Below are positions 57,301-64,000 of a stretch of DNA of 64,000 bases, one piece after another. The stretch spans positions 310,001-374,000 of the forward strand of contig WHUX01000036.1 of assembly GCA_015179025.1 (NCBI GenBank), in the 5' to 3' direction. The notes below the pieces were generated by a model. That model worked only from the letters and a program-made list of their open reading frames with translations, was not told where the DNA came from and did no database searches. Position numbers and translations under genes: made by a program. How positions within the stretch are numbered: position 1 is the first letter of the stretch; every line of letters begins with the position of its first letter. The DNA is from Terfezia claveryi. Its lineage: Eukaryota; Ascomycota; Pezizomycetes; Pezizales; Pezizaceae.

Positions 57301-60300
57301 CAAGGTCAAGTTCATACATATTGGCCCTAGGCCACCTCTATATGGCAACATCGACACGATAATGAGTCTGCAATTGCATGCACATGATAATAGAAGGCTA
57401 GAGCATTGAATGGATCCAATAACCTGAGGTAGTGAACAGCAGATCTAGATTAAGCTGCACAGCCCACTACCAATCCTCGAGAAGCTAAACTTAAGGAATT
57501 CACAGCAGCTGATTTAGCCTAAGGTCCGTGTAGTCTCCCAGTGACTACAGTGGAATAGTGAAGAGTAACCTCGGCTTCATGCATGGTTTTCAATTGCATA
57601 TAATCGTTTTTAGATCCAGCGGCTTCCAGCCCCCAGCGCCGTTCCAGCAAGTGAATCCTAGCACGTCGTTCAGGGCATCACCCTCCAGATACAGTTGACC
57701 CTCGATATAAGAATGTCTGATATAAGAATATGGGTCGGCCCAAACTATGGAATTATGGGCACTACTTCCCTCGATACAAGAATATATTTACAAGAATGAC
57801 CTTTAGCTGCTCGATGATATTCTTATATCGGGAGTGTACTGTATACCTGCCCCATACGCTTCGCCTCAGATTTCGTGCCTGTCAGGCCCGCTGGTATAGA
57901 TAGAACTCATTTACTTACTCGGCTCGTGGTTCATAGTTACATTGCATAGATAGATGGCCTAAAGCTCCCGAGGGAGAGACTCTGAGCGAGATTATCAGTC
58001 TACACTCATACAACACATGCTATAGGCTTCGTCCACCTAGCTTCGTCCACAGGCTTTGATCATAGCCTCACAGTGCCGGCCCTGGAAGTGTAGTCAGACC
58101 ATAGTCCAGGTACACACCATTATCTGAGAGTGCTTGAGACAACACCAGGACTACGGGGTCGTGTGGATGGCCTTAGGCTTCTCCCACCACGGAACTAGGG
58201 CAATCAGGGGCCACAATGACACTAGGCCCAACCCCCCCCCCTTCTCCTTACCTGCGTAAGTCTTAAAATTCATGCATGCCAGTCTTCCTGGTATAAGTAT
58301 ATCTAAAGAACCTCGAGATATGTTCCGTTAGAGCTAGGGCAAAGGCTTCTGGCTGAAGTGTATGAGCAACATGTGAGCCAAAGTGTTTTCGGCCCAAATA
58401 TAGGAGGGGAATATACCATCTTAATAGGTCATGGTGAAGGTTCATGACATAATAATATCCTGATACTCAGGTAGCTATAGGGCAGTCTTTTCACCGTGAG
58501 AACTGGCCCCAGCTTCAGTTCCGAGCCCCATTTCAATCAATCACACGTTCCATTCGATACCCTTAGCGGTCGAACCGCAAACCCGGATTGTTACCTCCTT
58601 CGTTCCCCCCACCTACCGTAACCCAGGGGGTGTTGCTTAATTACTGAAATGGCCGGTCCGGGCTGTTGCCCTACCATGTCATGGCTTGCCTCAAATCTGC
58701 AGCATCTGCACATATGCCTGAATCAATAGGGCACGATCTAAAGTGATAGCATTCTCTTCAGATTTGTGGACAGGCAGTAGTAGAGGAGTGCCAATTTCAC
58801 AGCTTAAGGCACACATGCTACATGTTTTACCAAGTTTACGCCCCCAATAAGTTGCCTACCTAAAACAATATTTTACAGCGAGGCAGCACTAGATATAAAG
58901 TTCCCTATTTTTGTAATTCCACCAATGCACACACTGGCCATAGACAATTAGTCCACATGTTCAATATCTGGTGCGGTCTCTCCCTTGGCAGTGTATCAGA
59001 TTCAGTCCTTTTCTGGTGCACTGGAGATGTCCATGGGCTTATTCACTAGGAATAAACCATTCTTTTATCCGTTGCATTAATGACTCTCAAAAACACTCAC
59101 AAATGAAATACCGCAAATGCTTCTGCCAAATCCAGTGGAAACAAATGAATGATGCCGCCATCATAACCCAAAAACCCCTGAGTTTACTCTCGAAGGCATC
59201 ATAAACGATACAGCTGAGGGATGAAGAGGGCAAGGGCGAGTATGTTGGTATTGGGACTTTTACCAACGATTGTTGTTCTTTTTTTTTTTTTTTTGGGGGG
59301 GGGAATACCAGAGGGCTGACAAGACCGGACAATGGGAAATTAAAGAAATCCACTCTTTTCAGCAGCTACAGGACCTATACACTGTATCTCCTCCTCGATA
59401 TATTGAGAGCTGAGAGCATGAAATCAAATCAATATTGTTTCCACAGTCCAATAGTTATGAGAGCCACCGGATCCAGGAAATTTCCCAGATAACCTCCTAC
59501 CCCTTCCCTTAGATACAAAAAACTACTAGATTTTATTTTCCAGTGCAAACCAATAATGTTGACCGCCCTTTTGTATCAGAACACTTCCGGGTGCCCGAAT
59601 GCCAACTTTCCAGCACCGAGGAAAATCTCCGGGACTAGAGTAGAACCACTTAGCTAGATACAAGAAATACGTCATTACGGGTATACGCCTACTTGGTTCC
59701 AACTATTATTAACGTGCCCATGGTACAACGTTACAATATCAATCCTAGTATTCAGTCAAAGTGGAGAAATTATGAAGCTCAAATTCCATACCTATATGAT
59801 TCTATTTTGTGAATCTTCACAAAGTCATTTCCCCGAGTTCGTATGCGTGCTACATCAGGTTGTGTGATATGACCAGTACTCTTGGCAACAGGCGAATATC
59901 AGGTGTTAACCAAGATTTTAATTTTTGCATGGCATTCATATACCCCACAAACCTCAACATCAAGCATATATCTAAGTACAGAATAGTACAATCACTACAC
60001 GCCAGAGGATACTATACATACAACCAATAAAATTAGATTTTTTAATAATTGAATTCCACCGAACCTCGCCAGCCAGGCTAATGCCGAAAATTTTGGTGCA
60101 TACTAGTATGCCCGTATTGTGTTACCGTGTGCATAACTCCCCACCATACCAAGCCCGATCATAAAAGCCCCATATACCCAGTGCAGGCCTCTATCCCCTT
60201 AATGAAAGTGCTCAAACAAAAACGGTGAAAAATGAGAAACAACAGACACTGAAAACCAGAAAAGGAGATGGTAACCAAACGAGAGATAATGGTGTTTGAA

Positions 60301-60579
60301 GACAAAGAGAGGCAAGAAACGAAAGGGAATCAAGACCAACACGTAAAGAAACGTTAACAACTGGAGTCCATATCAAGAACATCCAAGGAATGCCACTGTT
60401 ACTTGTAATCAATCAATCTCCTATGTCCAAACTAAGCCATAAGGTACAAGCGAGTTCATCGTCTGCCACTGTACGTCGCGTTTTCCCTGTATCTCCGGTG
60501 AAAACCATGACAAAGGAACAAGGCAGAAAAACGACCCAGCCATCGTACCTTTTTTTCAAATTCAACGCCATGTTACTCT
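54320..60579. other. 6.3-kb spacer without supported genes
   Basis: Apart from the MITE at 57692-57841 I see only small simple repeats: pyrimidine-rich tracts (55280-55400, 55970-56070), a GGGGTG/CACCCC hairpin at about 54825-54845, and poly-T/poly-G near 59279-59302. Open frames are short and none has a domain. Confidence 0.5.
57692..57841. mobile_element. 150-bp pogo/Tc1-like MITE with TA target duplication
   Basis: The ends are CAGTTGACCCTCGATATAAG and, inverted, CAGTACACTCCCGATATAAG, both flanked by TA (57690-57691 and 57842-57843). Inside are further copies of the (C)TCGATA(T/C)AAGAAT word near both ends. CAGT...CTCG/CCCGATATAA ends are typical of fungal pogo/Fot-type elements. It has no coding capacity, so it is a non-autonomous derivative. 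Confidence 0.85.
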
Positions 60580-62539
60580 TTACAAAATCTCTTCTTCGAT
60601 AGGCTTGCTCCACCTTCGCTTTTTAGCAGAGAATGTATCATCGTCACTTTCGCTGCTAGCACCATTCAAGGCTAGATCTCCACCCCTGATTCCACTAACA
60701 CCTGGTAATGGGTCTCCAAGTGCTCCTCCCAATGCTAAACCTGGTATGGCAGCGTCAGCTCCAAGAAACTTCATAGTTGTCGGACTCCCGAGTACACCGT
60801 TGGAGAAGGCTATTGCGGCAGCAGTCAGGGGGGAAGTCAGACCTGGTGCTGAACCGGAAGCACCATTTCGTCGATAGGCACTCGTTGGTGATGTATATTT
60901 GTTTCCTCCAGCAAATGGTGCAAAGGGGTTGGAAGACGAGGTGGGCCCATTCTTAGGAGTGGGTGGTGTAGGTGCCATTGCTTTTCGAATATCGTCGGGA
61001 TCTTCCGTGAAGGTCCTCTTTAGCTATTAGGCGAACATGTGAGACCTTGAGCTACGATACAAATTGTCCAGAGAACGAGTTTGAACATGAGCCACCGTTT
61101 GGGGGTGTTCAATTACCTTCATTTTCCTCACCCCTTCGCTAAGTTCTTCTCCCTCCCGACCATTAAGCAGCCGACCTCCACTCTCGGTAGTATCTTCATC
61201 AAGCTCTCTCTTTCCCTTTCTTCGGCAACTGACATCATCGTCCTCCTTATCAGCATCCTCGTCATCATCAACCATGCGGTCAGCCCTGTCTCTGAAATCC
61301 TCCCACCCTCTTCCCTTTCCTTTACCAGAAAACTCTTTGCCCGAAAGTGTATCAAGCAATGCAGCTTTGGATGGCCCACGTGCGGGTTTAGTGACGGCTC
61401 CTGGAATGCTAGCATTGCGATTAACCTTGGGAATTATACCCATGCGGTGAAGTTGTCCTAATTCACAACCGATAAGAGGCAGTCCATAGTGAGGTTTTCA
61501 GAGATACTCACGTTCTCCGCGGTAGAAAAATATGAAAGTTGCATATGGTGCATTAGGCTGGTCAATATGGCTAACACTTTGGGTGGAGATGCTATCTGAA
61601 TCAAGCGGTTTGGCAGCCGAGAATCTATTACCGCCAAAAATGAGACCCTATTAGTACCACACTACCCTTTTGGACGCTGTGATGTATCTATCCGCTTCTG
61701 TCGGGGAGTTGGGCTGATAAAAGATCATACCCAGCTGTGTATTCCAATCCACTCCAACCATCTTCCGGCTTGCTACCGCCTGCAGGGCCTTCCGCATCAT
61801 CTTCGTCTCCTTCCTTAAACATAGCATGATACTCTCCCTTCTTGACAGGGCCTTCGGCCAGAACCCGGAAAAGATCCACACGAATTTGTCCTGCCGTTGC
61901 TTTTTCCTTTTCCGCTTCCTCCTCTTGGTCGTCGTCTGACAAACTGTTATTGGCGGTAGCCGGCATTGAATGCCTTCGCGAATTCATTTTAAACCCAGAA
62001 TCGGATGCATCACTAGCATTGTTGGTCTTCACTGCATCATCCTCGTCGTCATTGCCGGACCCACGCCCATAATGATCAGAAGTGGACTTTTGAAGGCCTC
62101 CTCGCTTAGCTCGCTTTTTGTTTGGGGCTTCGGAAACACTTTTTGTCTCAATCCCCAGGCTCCCAAGTTGGACCTCTAAACCAACCTCCTTGAAAACAAA
62201 CTCTTTCTCTGCTAAAGAACCATCTGGCATCTGCACCCATCGACTACTAATCCATGTCTCCTGTCCCCTTCTCAATAGGGTTGCAGTTTCTTCTTTGCCT
62301 CTTCCATCAAAGTATACGTAAGCGGCTAGACTTTCATTATTGGAGTTGGTTAAAGTGACATAGGCGGGTGTGATAATGATGCTGATGGCAAAGTTAACAT
62401 TTGCAGTTGAGGGAATGTACGTGGTAATCGTCGACTTGCGGGACTGTTTCAATGTCCCATATTCCGGAAGTGGTGACGGTAAAGTCTGGTGAGGGGTAGT
62501 CGGAGAAATAGTAACCGTAATGTGCTTAAATGTCGGCAT
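60580..62539 (-). CDS. DUF7918-like fungal protein of unknown function
   Basis: Exons 62539-61731, 61624-61512, 61457-61117 and 61023-60580 give 568 residues; introns of 106, 54 and 93 bp (GTATGA, GTGAGT and GTAATT donors, AG acceptors) keep phase. The ATG at 62539 (MPTFKHITVTISP) is the first in frame. Residues 1-130 (LPEYGTLKQS, STITTYIPSTANVNFAISI, SLAAYVYFDGRGKEETAT) and about 213-320 (GQIRVDLFRVL, YATFIFFYRGERQLHRMGII) fit the beta-rich DUF7918 fold of fungi, split by an acidic, disordered insertion. The C-terminal half is low-complexity with acidic clusters, then Ser/Gly/Pro-rich sequence, ending KKRRWSKPIEEEIL. Function unknown. The DUF assignment is from memory of the family pattern and needs a profile search. 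Confidence 0.75.
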
Positions 62540-64000
62540 CTTGAGACGCAATGTTGATGATGTCTACAAGACGAGATCGACTAGGACACTATAAATAGAG
62601 GCATTAGCTCTCCTGTAAAAGGCCACGAGCGTGCAACAAAACGGCAGCGCCGACATGCCCAAAAGAAAAGCTGAGCATGAGGCAGTGAAAAGGGGGAATA
62701 CCAGCCTTCCAGCGGGAACTGACAGGTACAGAGACAGGAGAACCGCCCGTAAAGACTTGGTCAAGTCTTGATGACGAGAGTGATGTAAGCGGAAAAAGTG
62801 CGACTACTAACACGACCAAATCTCGTGATTTTTTTCCGAGGACTCGACACTGATCCTCTAACTACCAGAACCTCTGGCGATGAGGGAAGCAACAGCAGTG
62901 ACGTTCTTGAGCGGCCGGTTCGAGTTGACCGAAGCTCAAACGGAATGAGGGAAGCAAAGGAGCCGAGAGTGCAGAACCAGGGTGTAGCCGAAATTGTCGG
63001 GGCAGAAGCTGCTGTTTGGGCACTGAAGAGTTCCCGGCGTCGACTGGAGTCGTTTTCGGCAGGGTTTGGCCGTGTGGGGGGGGGGGGAAGGGGGGTGAGG
63101 AGTGAGGAGTGAGGAAATTTCAACTGATGATAGTAACTCCCAGCTTCTTCGTTGATCGATAATATGGTGGAGACACGCTGAGAGAGGCCCAAGCTTTCCA
63201 GCCACCAGCGAGTGACAACTAGCAATATTCCCTTGGCAGCGAATTGCAGGTCAGCAATGCGTTCACAACAAAATATTGCAAGCACACAGTTGCTCCGCGG
63301 TACGGGCAATGTACATGGGCGAGGCAGTGGCAGACACGGGTTCGACGGCCCGGTACGTCACCTATTGCAATGCCACAATGAGCATTCCTGGGAGAGCCAA
63401 AATGTGCCATTTGATATGTTTATGCCCGATACGCCAATGTGAGTCTCCCAAGTCTCGCCGAATATCTATCGAAGGAAACATGTGCAACATTTGAACCCCG
63501 AGCTGCACGGAATGATGATGTCTTGGCGTCATATCCGCCCAGTTCTCTCGGCCGCTGCCATTGTGATTCCAATCAAACCTACCCGGCAAAGATGAGAATG
63601 TTCCACCAAGGTTCTTTGACAGGCAAGACCTCTGTCTGTCTGGAAGACCCTAACTCGATTGCAAGATCTCTGACATGAAAATTCTAAACTTTGCCTCAAG
63701 ATTCATACCCTGTCAATACAAAGTTCTCAATCATCCTGCTGGCCCTTCTCCAGCAGTCTGCATGCACTCAAGAATGAACTAATCAACTACGGTATCCTCC
63801 AATCAAAGAGCTCTGGTATAGAAATTGCTGCAAAGTCTTATGCGACTCCAGATACCCACACCCCTCACCCCACTCGCTTCAAGTTCATGTTATTCCATGG
63901 GTCAACAGAGCCGCTACAGATGATGATGACCGGCAATTGCTTTGGGACTGATACAAGAGATATAAACGTCTACTTGAGATTATCTAAATACCCTCTTCCC
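62540..64000. other. Right-end flank
   Basis: Upstream side of the DUF7918-like gene. It has a G-run at 63077-63095. Overlapping frames on both strands in 62600-63310 have no ATG-supported start or domain that I can defend. The last 300 bases could contain part of a gene beyond the window, but nothing is demonstrable. Confidence 0.45.

Noticed and set aside
62761..63309. 182-codon frame on the minus strand upstream of the DUF7918-like gene
   Set aside because: Low-complexity Ser/Pro content, overlap with an open frame on the other strand, no credible start and no family signature.

Overview
The window looks like nuclear DNA from a filamentous ascomycete. The genes have short introns (46-106 bp) with fungal branch points (CTAAC/CTAAT-like). 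The protein families are fungal, and there is a eukaryotic initiator tRNA-Met with A1:U72. Low gene density (about ten genes in 64 kb) and long spacers full of small inverted-repeat elements suggest a repeat-rich genome of the Pezizomycetes type, but that placement is inference. I rebuilt gene models by hand from splice sites and reading frame; none was checked by database search.

Layout: 1-574 is the 3' end of an unrecognised gene (+). 2198-4122 is a Myb/SANT-like protein gene (-, two exons). 4123-12635 is a gene-poor stretch with a 23-bp tandem repeat. 12636-14526 encodes a Gfo/Idh/MocA-type oxidoreductase (+, four exons, one GC-AG intron). 15539-17164 encodes an acidic orphan protein (-). 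20517-22441 encodes a type II membrane protein with a small collagen-like stretch (-, two exons). 22442-29402 lacks convincing genes but holds foldback elements, a TA-flanked MITE and a decayed initiator tRNA copy. 29403-32359 is a five-exon gene for an animal-type GH13 alpha-amylase with a CBM21 starch-binding domain (+). 35544-35924 is a possible small one-helix membrane protein (+). 36319-36540 is a 46-bp minisatellite. 38626-42464 encodes a 1240-residue coiled-coil protein with a 9-residue repeat (-, three exons). 48092-50015 encodes a HAD-superfamily protein with a duplicated basic tail (+, three exons). 50255-51029 is a decayed TIR DNA transposon with a Myb/SANT-like fragment. 51435-51506 is an intact initiator tRNA-Met (-). 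51641-54319 is a U2SURP/SR140 splicing-factor homologue (+). 57692-57841 is a pogo/Tc1-like MITE. 60580-62539 encodes a DUF7918-like protein (-, four exons).

The genes do not form an evident pathway or cluster. Their roles are unrelated: starch breakdown, splicing, translation initiation, a putative oxidoreductase, a HAD protein and DNA binding. Nothing points to a defence or biosynthetic system. The most distinctive contents are the modular animal-type amylase and a varied set of small non-autonomous elements, several with intact-looking terminal inverted repeats and target duplications.
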